Shown here piece after piece: positions 1-5,325 of a stretch of DNA of 5,325 nt (position 1 is its first letter; the number at the start of each line of letters is the position of its first letter). The position numbers and the translations under genes were made by a program. Under the pieces are notes generated by a model. That model was not told the origin of the DNA. It was given only the letters and a program-made list of their open reading frames with translations, and made no database searches. This DNA comes from an uncultured Fidelibacterota bacterium (GTDB lineage Bacteria; Fidelibacterota; Marinisomatia; Marinisomatales; TCS55): NCBI GenBank assembly GCA_913041075.1, contig CAJWGZ010000073.1, positions 1 through 5,325 on the forward strand. Reading direction: 5' to 3'.

Positions 1-429
1 TAAAATCTTTTTTATGGCTTGGATAAGAAAATCATGCACGTAGATGATGTGTCCCTGGCGCCTGTCATTGTATAATTCAATAAATGCCTTAAACTTTTCT
101 GCTGTCGATCCCCAGCGTTTATCTTTCTTCCATTCTACCAGGGTGATTAAATCTGCATCAGACATATCCTGTTCAGTTTGAAATACTTCATGATATACAA
201 GGGCATCTGTCAAAGATATAAGGATCTCATTACCTGTGATAAATACCTTATCATTGGCTTCCTGAATACCATTTATTAAATGATTGACCGCAAGTTCTTC
301 GCGACTAAGATCTTCCACAAGCGAACCCTGGAGATCAACCGCTGTTATATTGACTAATAAAGGACTGCTGTGTACCCGTGAATAATGGGCAAGTGATATC
401 TGAGTGTCAGATATATAAAGGGCGATCAC
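1..429 (-). CDS. PilM/GspL-like actin-fold protein, 5' part only (runs off left edge)
   Basis: An open frame of 143 codons without a stop starts at a GTG (427-429) and continues past the left edge. It lies 9 bases after the stop of the pilin-like gene. The N-terminus fits the first beta strands of an actin-like ATPase fold (IALYISDTQISLA, residues 2-14). A second block, residues 69-107, runs from ILISLTDALVYHEVF through an acidic stretch (MSDADL) and LVEW to a conserved-looking W-G. This order resembles PilM, where an ISLPGSAV-type strand is followed by 'S-D-E-E-L...V-x-W-E'. PilM and GspL proteins are cytoplasmic platform proteins that link the pilus or secretion ATPase to inner-membrane partners (family knowledge). 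The usual Asp-Ile-Gly of the first phosphate loop is replaced by Tyr-Ile-Ser (5-7), so nucleotide binding may be weak or lost. The family call is from pattern resemblance, not a search. No clear Shine-Dalgarno precedes the GTG, but it places the first beta strand right at the N-terminus, which supports this start. Confidence 0.55.
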   Translation of the reverse strand, partial: MIALYISDTQISLAHYSRVHSSPLLVNITAVDLQGSLVEDLSREELAVNHLINGIQEANDKVFITGNEILISLTDALVYHEVFQTEQDMSDADLITLVEWKKDKRWGSTAEKFKAFIELYNDRRQGHIIYVHDFLIQAIKKIL

Positions 430-438
430 GCCAGTAGG

Positions 439-1191
439 TCACTGGTCCCAACTGCGCGATCCATCTTCAATATAGCCATGATTACGAGTCTTGAATGAGA
501 ATAAAAGATATCTTCCTTCGCTATAAATGCCTTCTATCGGACTGGCAACCCGTAATACCTCGCCTTCATCTTTTAGATTGACCGCTATTTTTTCTCTGGT
601 TAGGGGACAGTAAAAGTTCGAAGAATCGGGCATGTAACTATCATAATACGATACCACTTCAGATCGCTGTTTCTTCTCAAAGCCAAGATCAGCAATAAAC
701 CCTTCTTCGATCAAAATGGTGGGCAAATCTTTCTTTGTGACAAAGCTGGTATCATTTCGGTTCATTTCTTCAGAAAATGTCACTACTGTATGAATGGTAT
801 CGATGAGCGTATCACGGCGTGTCTTAAGAATACCAAATGTTGTATCGAATTCTACGTCATATCCTTCCGGTACCAATACGTTCACACTTTCCCCCGCTAA
901 TTCAAAGGTGCGTTCACCTAAATAGGTGGAATCGGCCATAACAGAATCACGGACTGCATTCACAACATTCATAGCCCAAAGTCCATTTTCTTCATAGCCA
1001 TCAGTCAAGATTTTATAAAAATATTCCACGTCATGTACAGTCTGGATATTAAATCTCGCATCCTCCGCAACCCTTACTTCTTCGACCCAGATGGCACTTG
1101 GCACATATATAGTGATGATCATGAATAAAAATGCTATTACAATGAATAGTTCTATCAGGTCTGAGTACTTTTTCCGCTTGATCAAATCCAT
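439..1191 (-). CDS. Protein with type IV pilin-like N-terminal helix and unassigned periplasmic domain
   Basis: The 250-residue protein starts at ATG with a fair ribosome binding site. After a basic stretch (KRKK, 5-8) comes a single hydrophobic helix, about residues 12-30, beginning DLIELFIVIA and ending in YVP. Glu14 and Pro31 are 17 residues apart, the spacing of Glu5 and Pro22 in mature type IV pilins and pseudopilins, and the helix is followed by a charged amphipathic segment (EEVRVAEDARFN) as in pilins. The expected prepilin peptidase site is not canonical: the position before the mature N-terminus is Tyr9 instead of Gly, and residue +1 is Ser10 instead of Phe. It may therefore stay uncleaved as a membrane-anchored pilin-like component. 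The rest (about 40-250) should lie outside the inner membrane; I recognise no domain there. It has one cysteine (Cys195, in FYCPLT) and an aromatic-rich C-terminus. The context between comEA-like and PilM/GspL-like genes supports a pilus or secretion role. Confidence 0.7.
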   Translation of the reverse strand: MDLIKRKKYSDLIELFIVIAFLFMIITIYVPSAIWVEEVRVAEDARFNIQTVHDVEYFYKILTDGYEENGLWAMNVVNAVRDSVMADSTYLGERTFELAGESVNVLVPEGYDVEFDTTFGILKTRRDTLIDTIHTVVTFSEEMNRNDTSFVTKKDLPTILIEEGFIADLGFEKKQRSEVVSYYDSYMPDSSNFYCPLTREKIAVNLKDEGEVLRVASPIEGIYSEGRYLLFSFKTRNHGYIEDGSRSWDQ

Positions 1192-1202
1192 TGTAGTAAA
1201 AT

Positions 1203-1207
1203 TCCTT
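1203..1207 (-). promoter_or_regulatory. Ribosome binding site of the pilin-like gene
   Basis: AAGGA on the minus strand lies 11 bases before the ATG at 1189-1191 and overlaps the stop codon of the comEA-like gene. It is the clearest Shine-Dalgarno-type sequence seen before any start in this window and supports the chosen start of the pilin-like gene. The spacing is somewhat long. Confidence 0.5.
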
Positions 1208-1649
1208 AGTTCAATATTATGTGCGTTTTAACCTTATCGAGTGTTTTACTGCCAATCCCCTTGACATTCTTAAGTTCCTCAATTGTGTTAAATCTACCTA
1301 AATCAGTTCTGTAGCGCATAATTCGCTCTGCAGTCACCGGCCCAATTGATGGTAATTTGACCAATTCACCTTTCCCGGCCGTATTAATATTAACCAAAAT
1401 TTGGGACGATTCTTTGCTCTTTTCTACTGCAAATTCTGCGACATCAGTGTATGGTGTCTTTGACGAACTAGAATGATCCAATAGTCCAGAATTTACGTCC
1501 GCTTTAAATACCGCTGCCTGCTCTACCTCTTTTGGTATGGATCCAGGTTCCAGCAATGTATTTTTATACACCGTTGCTAATACGCCAAGTGTCAATGCGG
1601 CCAATAAAAACTTCAATACTAATTTTTCCTGTTTTGTTACCAGCTGCAC
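1206..1649 (-). CDS. comEA: ComEA-like membrane-anchored helix-hairpin-helix DNA-binding protein
   Basis: The protein has 147 residues. A short basic N-terminus (K6, K9, K13) is followed by one membrane segment (about 10-29), a low-complexity Ser-rich linker (about 30-83), and a ComEA-type double helix-hairpin-helix domain (about 86-145). The domain begins with the hallmark VNINTA (86-91), has the first hairpin LPSIGP (99-104), then YR and GRFNTIEEL, and the second hairpin VKGIGS (129-134). In the ComEA family this domain binds duplex DNA without sequence specificity during uptake by competent cells. The charge pattern predicts that the DNA-binding part faces the periplasm. The GTG start overlaps the last base of the dnaJ stop (TAGTG), which suggests translational coupling; no Shine-Dalgarno is visible. 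The family has many members of unknown role with the same domain, so the domain call is firm but a competence role is inferred from the neighbouring pilin-like and PilM-like genes. Confidence 0.85.
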   Translation of the reverse strand: MQLVTKQEKLVLKFLLAALTLGVLATVYKNTLLEPGSIPKEVEQAAVFKADVNSGLLDHSSSSKTPYTDVAEFAVEKSKESSQILVNINTAGKGELVKLPSIGPVTAERIMRYRTDLGRFNTIEELKNVKGIGSKTLDKVKTHIILN

Positions 1650-2737
1650 TAGATTTTTATTTTTTGGAATATATTTTTTGGCACACCGTCTGCGACAGCC
1701 AGATCCTCAAATAATTTCCGCGTATTTTTTGATAGTTTTTTTGGTGTTTCAATATGAATTCTCACTAATTGGTCTCCCCTGCTCGATCGACGGACACGAG
1801 GAAATCCCTTGCTCCGCATTCGTAAAATTTGTCCCGCTTGAATACCCGCGGGTATTTTTAGCTTTGCTTTCCCATCTAAGGTTGGTACTTCTAATGTTGA
1901 TCCAAGAGCTGCTTGCGAAAAAGTAATATGCGCTTCAATGAGAACATCTTCACCATTCCGTATGAAATAATCGTGATCTTTTTCCTCAAACAATACGTTG
2001 AGGTCACCGGCCACACCATTGCTATCTTCATTACCCTTCCCATCAACTGTCATGTAATTCCCTTCTTCAACGCCAGCAGGTATCTTAATTTTAATTGTTT
2101 CTTCTTTCTTGATCATTCCATCAGGGCCGGCACCACTTGGCCGATTACCTACTATCTTTCCAGATCCATGACAGTAAGGACACGTCGATGAAGAACGCAT
2201 TTGACCCAGTATTGTGTTTGATATCTGCGAAACCTGACCGTGTCCGTGACAAGTGGTACAATTCGTAAATTTCGTTCCCGGGGCTACTACAGATCGCTTG
2301 ATCTTAATCGTTTTTTCCACGCCGCTGGCAATGTCTTCTAGGTTTAATTGTATTCGTATACGTATATCCTTTCCACGCTGTCGACCGCCTCTCCGTCTGC
2401 TACCTCCAAAAAAACTGCTGAATATATCATCACCACCAAAAATATCCCCAAATTGGCTGAAAATATCATCCATGGACATATGTACACCACCGCCAAACCC
2501 ACTGCCTTGCTGTCCCATGCCAACACCAGCATGACCAAACTGATCATATTGCGCCCGTTTATTACTATCACTCAACACACCATACGCTTCAGCGGCTTCC
2601 TTGAATGTTTTTTCCGCTTCCTTATCATCCGGGTTTTTATCAGGATGATACTTCAGTGCAATTTTACGGTAAGCCCGCTTGAGTTCAACGCTGGAAGCAT
2701 CACGATTCACACCCAGAATTTCATAAAAATCTCTCAT
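1649..2737 (-). CDS. dnaJ: Chaperone DnaJ (Hsp40) lacking zinc centre I
   Basis: DnaJ delivers unfolded clients to DnaK in the cytoplasm and stimulates its ATPase. The 362 residues contain a J domain (about 3-67) with HPD at 31-33, a Gly/Phe-rich linker (about 68-120) with repeated DIF motifs, a zinc-finger region (about 150-210) and C-terminal substrate-binding domains ending with the usual GFPRVR and GDQLVRI signatures (311-326). The zinc region is unusual. Only two CxxCxGxG motifs remain, CTTCHGHG (160-167) and CPYCHGSG (186-193), matching canonical motifs 2 and 3. Motif 1 is absent: the sequence goes straight from KRSVV to APGTK (152-156). Motif 4 is replaced in register by a stretch around RPSGAGPDG (199-207) without cysteines. 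Only Cys160, 163, 186 and 189 are left, one zinc site. The frame is intact on both sides, so this is not a frameshift. The ATG overlaps the grpE stop as ATGA, suggesting coupled translation. A DnaJ-family paralogue is possible, but the operon position favours the main DnaJ. Confidence 0.95.
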   Translation of the reverse strand: MRDFYEILGVNRDASSVELKRAYRKIALKYHPDKNPDDKEAEKTFKEAAEAYGVLSDSNKRAQYDQFGHAGVGMGQQGSGFGGGVHMSMDDIFSQFGDIFGGDDIFSSFFGGSRRRGGRQRGKDIRIRIQLNLEDIASGVEKTIKIKRSVVAPGTKFTNCTTCHGHGQVSQISNTILGQMRSSSTCPYCHGSGKIVGNRPSGAGPDGMIKKEETIKIKIPAGVEEGNYMTVDGKGNEDSNGVAGDLNVLFEEKDHDYFIRNGEDVLIEAHITFSQAALGSTLEVPTLDGKAKLKIPAGIQAGQILRMRSKGFPRVRRSSRGDQLVRIHIETPKKLSKNTRKLFEDLAVADGVPKNIFQKIKI

Positions 2738-3288
2738 GTTTTATTTACCACTACTTTGGCGTGACGGATAACACGATCCCTGTACTTGTATCCTTTTTCA
2801 AAGACTTCAATAATCTCATTATCATTTTTTTCTTCTTCCTGCCGTACCATTAATGCATCGTGCAATTCCGAATCAAGTAAATCGCCAACTTCACCAAAAG
2901 AAGCAACATCTAGATCCAAAAATATTTTTTCAACCTTGGAATGAATAAGTGCCATACCTTCTTTTAAACTTTGATCGAGATCGTCATTGTTCTCTACAGC
3001 AGCGTAAAGTCTTTCCAGATCATCTACAACACTGATCATAGCTTTGATAACATCCTTACCTTCATACCGAATCAGATCTATAATCTCTTTTTCTTTCCTT
3101 TTTCGAAAATTTTCAAATTCTGCTTTCAAACGCAGTTGCTTATCCTCCACATTCGTAAGCTGCTTGGTTAATTCTTCGATAACGAGTTTATCCTTATTAA
3201 TCTTTGCAGCAGGTTTAGCACCTTTTTTTACAGGTGCATTTTCTTTCTCACGTATTTTCTTCTTCTTTTTATCTTCTTTAGGAGACAT
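2734..3288 (-). CDS. grpE: Nucleotide exchange factor GrpE
   Basis: GrpE works as a homodimer that releases ADP from DnaK, resetting the chaperone cycle that DnaJ starts. The protein is 184 residues, normal for the family. The first 34 residues are a lysine-rich disordered tail. A long coiled-coil helix follows (about 35-85) with the typical RLKAEFENFRKRKEKE (53-68), then the four-helix-bundle part. The C-terminal beta domain (about 129-184) carries EVFEKGYKYRDRVIRHAKVV, close to the family signature GY-x-L-x-x-R-x-x-R-x-A-x-V. The start at 3286-3288 overlaps the end of hrcA by 11 bases in another frame, and the stop overlaps the dnaJ start by 4 bases, so all three are probably co-transcribed and translationally linked. 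Only a weak AGG-like site precedes the ATG. dnaK, its partner, is not in this window. Confidence 0.95.
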   Translation of the reverse strand: MSPKEDKKKKKIREKENAPVKKGAKPAAKINKDKLVIEELTKQLTNVEDKQLRLKAEFENFRKRKEKEIIDLIRYEGKDVIKAMISVVDDLERLYAAVENNDDLDQSLKEGMALIHSKVEKIFLDLDVASFGEVGDLLDSELHDALMVRQEEEKNDNEIIEVFEKGYKYRDRVIRHAKVVVNKT

Positions 3289-4294
3289 TGCCTATAATTT
3301 CTGTGAAATTTGTTAATATTGTTTTTATTTGTTCGTACGGCAGCCGTGTTGGTCCCAATATTGCCATTTGACCGCGAATATTTGCATTACCAAAGGGATT
3401 GGTCACTATTGAACAACCAGTAAAATTGGAATCACCCATTTCCTTTCCGATCAGAATATTTTCACTATCAGCTATCAAATATTTATCAAAATACCCCTCC
3501 AGGGATTCTTCATTGAACAAGGCCATTAAGGTTTGCAATTTCTTAATTTCATGAAATTCGGGATAATCTAATAATTGTGAAAATGATGACGTATAGATCA
3601 ATTTGTCACCAGAAATAACAAAATGTTTATCGGAATTTTGAATCAACACCTGCACAATCTCATGATCATATACATCTGTTTCCCGCATCCGATCCAGTAT
3701 CGTATCCTGAATTTCATCTAAAGACAGTCCCAGCAATCTATCCTTCAGTGCTTGATTAATGATTTCAAGGACCGAGTCTTTTATAGCAAGATCAAGATTT
3801 AGCACAACGGAGCGTATGAAACCAGACTTTAAGGCCAATACTACCATGATACGATCCGACGCCATTTGTACCAGCTCAATATCAGTTAAAATACTTCTTT
3901 GTTGATGGGAAACCATCACTACGCCAAAAAGGCGGCTGATCTTACCAAGCATTAATGCGGTTGCCTGCAGCAAGTCTTCGAGATTATCTGCCACTGCAGA
4001 TAAACTATTTGAAACATTATCATATTCATCGATCATACTGGTATTATCTTGGATAAGTGTATCCACATAGTACCTGTAACCACTATCAGTAGGTAATCTT
4101 CCCGAAGAGGTATGCATATGTTTCAACAGGCCTTTTTTCTCCAAAGCTGCCAGTGTATTTCGAATTGTAGCTGGACTGATTGAATGAAAATAGCGTTGGT
4201 ACAATTTTTGCGAGCTGATTGGTAGGCCAGAAGATATGAAATCCTCAATGGTTGTTTTAAGAATCAAATTTTCTCTATCATTCAGTTGCATCAT
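3278..4294 (-). CDS. hrcA: Heat-inducible transcription repressor HrcA
   Basis: HrcA represses class I heat-shock operons by binding CIRCE operators as a dimer, and GroEL helps it fold into the active form (family knowledge). The 338 residues match the usual length. The N-terminal winged helix-turn-helix (about 4-75) contains SPATIRNTLAALEKKGLL (40-57), followed by the HrcA signature HTSSGRLPT (61-69) and GYRYYVDTL (72-80). A GAF-like and dimerisation region fills the rest, ending with GPTRLPYEQI near residues 314-323, the family's GPTRM-Y motif. Two ATG codons are adjacent (4289-4294); the outer one is used here, and neither has a Shine-Dalgarno. It is the first gene after the only sizeable gap in the window, so the hrcA-grpE-dnaJ transcript probably starts just upstream. 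Its expected autoregulatory CIRCE site is not seen there. Confidence 0.95.
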   Translation of the reverse strand: MMQLNDRENLILKTTIEDFISSGLPISSQKLYQRYFHSISPATIRNTLAALEKKGLLKHMHTSSGRLPTDSGYRYYVDTLIQDNTSMIDEYDNVSNSLSAVADNLEDLLQATALMLGKISRLFGVVMVSHQQRSILTDIELVQMASDRIMVVLALKSGFIRSVVLNLDLAIKDSVLEIINQALKDRLLGLSLDEIQDTILDRMRETDVYDHEIVQVLIQNSDKHFVISGDKLIYTSSFSQLLDYPEFHEIKKLQTLMALFNEESLEGYFDKYLIADSENILIGKEMGDSNFTGCSIVTNPFGNANIRGQMAILGPTRLPYEQIKTILTNFTEIIGNVS

Positions 4295-4369
4295 TTTTTA
4301 TTTAATTATATCTAAGAAAATTAGATAATTATCTGTGAATATTTCAACAAAGCAACCACACTTCAGAAA
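4295..4369 (-). promoter_or_regulatory. Intergenic region upstream of hrcA: possible promoter
   Basis: This 75-bp AT-rich gap between ftsX and hrcA is the likeliest place for the heat-shock operon promoter. On the minus strand a TTGAAA (4342-4347) could be a -35 box. TAATTTTC (4316-4323), 18 bases later, resembles the Bacteroidetes TAnnTTTG box apart from its last base. A perfect TATAAT (4305-4310) is also present but only 10 bases before the ATG, which would give a nearly leaderless mRNA. I see no CIRCE element (TTAGCACTC-N9-GAGTGCTAA) and no Shine-Dalgarno. Box assignments are guesses in an AT-rich background. Confidence 0.35.
4309..4334. repeat. Nested AT-rich inverted repeats before hrcA
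   Basis: Two inverted repeats share bases. TATCTAA (4309-4315) and TTAGATA (4321-4327) are perfect 7-bp arms around a 5-base spacer. AGATAATTATCT (4323-4334) is a perfect 12-bp palindrome that reuses part of the second arm. They sit between the possible -35 and the TATAAT-like box of hrcA, so they could be an operator. Only A and T runs follow in the transcription direction, without a T tract, so this does not look like a terminator. Chance is a serious alternative in such AT-rich sequence. Confidence 0.4.
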
Positions 4370-5239
4370 TTATGGCAGGAAGCGGGTCACTGCTAGCAAG
4401 CTACCAATAAAACTTATTGATATTCCAATAAACAACATCCATGATAAGGCAGCAGGGTCCATACGTATCGTCATTGTACTGAATTGGGTCAAGAAATTAT
4501 TGCCTATCTGTAAAAATACTGCTAGTACCAGAAATGCAATCAATGATCCAATAAAACCTTGTAGAATTCCTTCGATTAAAAATGGTACTTTGACAAATGT
4601 ATTAGTTGCGCCTATTATATGTAAATCCTGAACTAGATCTTTCTTAGCATAGATCGTTAATTTTATTGTGTTTAATATGATACTTATTGTGATAAGGATT
4701 ATGCCAAATGATACCACTGAGAATATTTTTGTAAATCGACTATGGAATGCTTCAATGCGCTGAATGAGTTTTCCTTGATGATCTATATTATCAATGCCTG
4801 GAAAACTCTCAATGCGAGTGACAATTGGCATGATATCTAATTCAAAATTACCAGTTCTATTCAAATTAATTACGCAACTCATCGGCAGGGGATTACGTTG
4901 AATGTAATCCAAAATATTCTCACCAAACTGTTTCTCAAATATTTTGGTAGCGCTTTCCTTATCGATAAATGTTGTATTCCTAACACCGGATAAAGATTCA
5001 ATTTTCTCGACCACTTCTAGCGCTTCTTCCTTGGCCAAATCAGCTTCGAAAAACACTTCGATTTTATACTTAGAACGTAAATAATAAATCAATTTATTCG
5101 TATTCTTGCCGATAATAAACAATGAGCCAATAATAATCATGGTCAGAAAAACTGAAAATACAGCAGCAAATACAGTCAATTTATGTCGTATTAGATTGCG
5201 AAAACCTTCGGCAAAAAGAAATAATGCGCGGTCGAGCAT
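4370..5239 (-). CDS. ftsX: Cell division ABC transporter permease-like protein FtsX
   Basis: FtsX is the membrane half of FtsEX, which uses ATP hydrolysis by FtsE to activate septal cell-wall hydrolases rather than to move a substrate. The 289 residues show the family topology: a basic cytoplasmic N-terminus, membrane segment 1 (about 21-44), a large extracytoplasmic domain (about 46-168), then segments at about 170-190, 221-245 and 265-285. The cytoplasmic loop after segment 2 has the family signature: NTIKLTIYAKKD (190-201), then IIGAT (208-212) and PFLIEG (219-224). These match the coupling region that contacts FtsE. The ATG overlaps the ftsE stop by one base (TGATG), so the pair is translationally coupled. 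No odd residues are evident. A lipoprotein-release or generic FtsX-domain permease is unlikely given the length and the FtsE neighbour. Confidence 0.95.
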   Translation of the reverse strand: MLDRALFLFAEGFRNLIRHKLTVFAAVFSVFLTMIIIGSLFIIGKNTNKLIYYLRSKYKIEVFFEADLAKEEALEVVEKIESLSGVRNTTFIDKESATKIFEKQFGENILDYIQRNPLPMSCVINLNRTGNFELDIMPIVTRIESFPGIDNIDHQGKLIQRIEAFHSRFTKIFSVVSFGIILITISIILNTIKLTIYAKKDLVQDLHIIGATNTFVKVPFLIEGILQGFIGSLIAFLVLAVFLQIGNNFLTQFSTMTIRMDPAALSWMLFIGISISFIGSLLAVTRFLP

Positions 5240-5325
5240 CAGTTTTTCCGCAAAAGACCTTGTTGAATTTCCATAATTCTATGCCCGCGCCCTTTTATTA
5301 GGTTATAGTTATGGGAGGCCATCAA
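5239..5325 (-). CDS. ftsE: Cell division ATP-binding protein FtsE, C-terminal end only
   Basis: A frame open at the right edge gives the last 28 residues of a protein, ending in TGA that overlaps the ftsX start. It begins LMASHNYNLI and continues with GHRIMEIQQGLL. This fits the end of an FtsE ATPase: the His of MASHN is the switch (H-loop) histidine, and R-I-x-E-x-x-x-G is the usual final strand of these ATPases. Together with FtsX downstream this identifies the gene, although the Walker and signature motifs lie outside the window. FtsE energises FtsX at the division septum. Confidence 0.9.
   Translation of the reverse strand: MMASHNYNLIKGRGHRIMEIQQGLLRKN

Noticed and set aside
439..441. 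TGA recoding (alternative genetic code)
   Set aside because: TGA also ends ftsE and grpE exactly where the next gene starts, so it acts as a normal stop here.
1537..1926. Plus-strand open frame antisense to comEA-like and dnaJ
   Set aside because: It lies opposite two well-supported genes, has no recognisable motif, and shows composition expected of a shadow frame. The same holds for plus-strand frames at 2253-2534, 2348-2764, 3044-3316 and 4335-4631.
2117..2290. Frameshift or sequencing error explaining the lost DnaJ zinc motifs
   Set aside because: The reading frame is continuous and conserved family residues resume in register on both sides (VEKTIKIKR before, KKEETIKIKIPAGV after). An indel error would not substitute motif 4 at equal length while also removing motif 1.
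4309..4327. Rho-independent terminator after ftsX
   Set aside because: The stem is short and entirely AT-rich apart from one pair, and no T tract follows in the minus-strand direction.
1..5325. tRNA, rRNA, CRISPR arrays, insertion sequences or prophage parts
   Set aside because: Nearly every base is covered by coding sequence on one strand. No tandem spaced repeats, transposase motifs or cloverleaf-like sequences were seen on reading.

Overview
This is a compact bacterial window in which every gene reads on the minus strand, so the layout is described from the right edge (5') to the left edge (3'). Base composition is AT-leaning (roughly 40% GC by eye). The order is: the 3' end of ftsE; ftsX; a 75-bp gap; hrcA, grpE and dnaJ; a ComEA-like helix-hairpin-helix gene; a protein with a type IV pilin-like N-terminus; and the 5' part of a gene that looks like the actin-fold PilM/GspL family, running off the left edge. 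The only gap that looks regulatory is the one between ftsX and hrcA. All other junctions overlap by 1 to 11 bases or are separated by 9 to 14 bases.

The organism is probably a Gram-negative, AT-leaning bacterium, perhaps of the Fibrobacteres-Chlorobi-Bacteroidetes superphylum or a neighbouring candidate phylum such as Marinimicrobia. The hints are hrcA-grpE-dnaJ without dnaK, A-rich and mostly Shine-Dalgarno-poor starts, and a pilin/PilM-type module. This placement is inference and no single marker here proves it.

Three functions sit together. FtsE/FtsX form the ABC-type divisome complex that controls cell-wall hydrolases. HrcA, GrpE and DnaJ are the heat-shock repressor, the DnaK nucleotide-exchange factor and the DnaK co-chaperone. 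The last three genes look like part of a DNA-uptake, type IV pilus or type II secretion-like apparatus: a membrane-anchored DNA-binding protein, a pilin-like protein and a PilM/GspL-like platform protein. The tight packing from hrcA leftwards suggests one transcript joining the chaperone genes to the surface-machine genes.

The most notable points are: (1) a DnaJ that has lost both halves of zinc centre I (first CxxCxGxG motif deleted, fourth substituted) while keeping zinc centre II; (2) a pilin-like protein with the exact Glu5-to-Pro22 helix spacing but no glycine at the prepilin peptidase site; (3) an hrcA upstream region without a CIRCE element but with nested AT-rich inverted repeats; and (4) the linkage of the heat-shock operon to a pilus/competence-like module.
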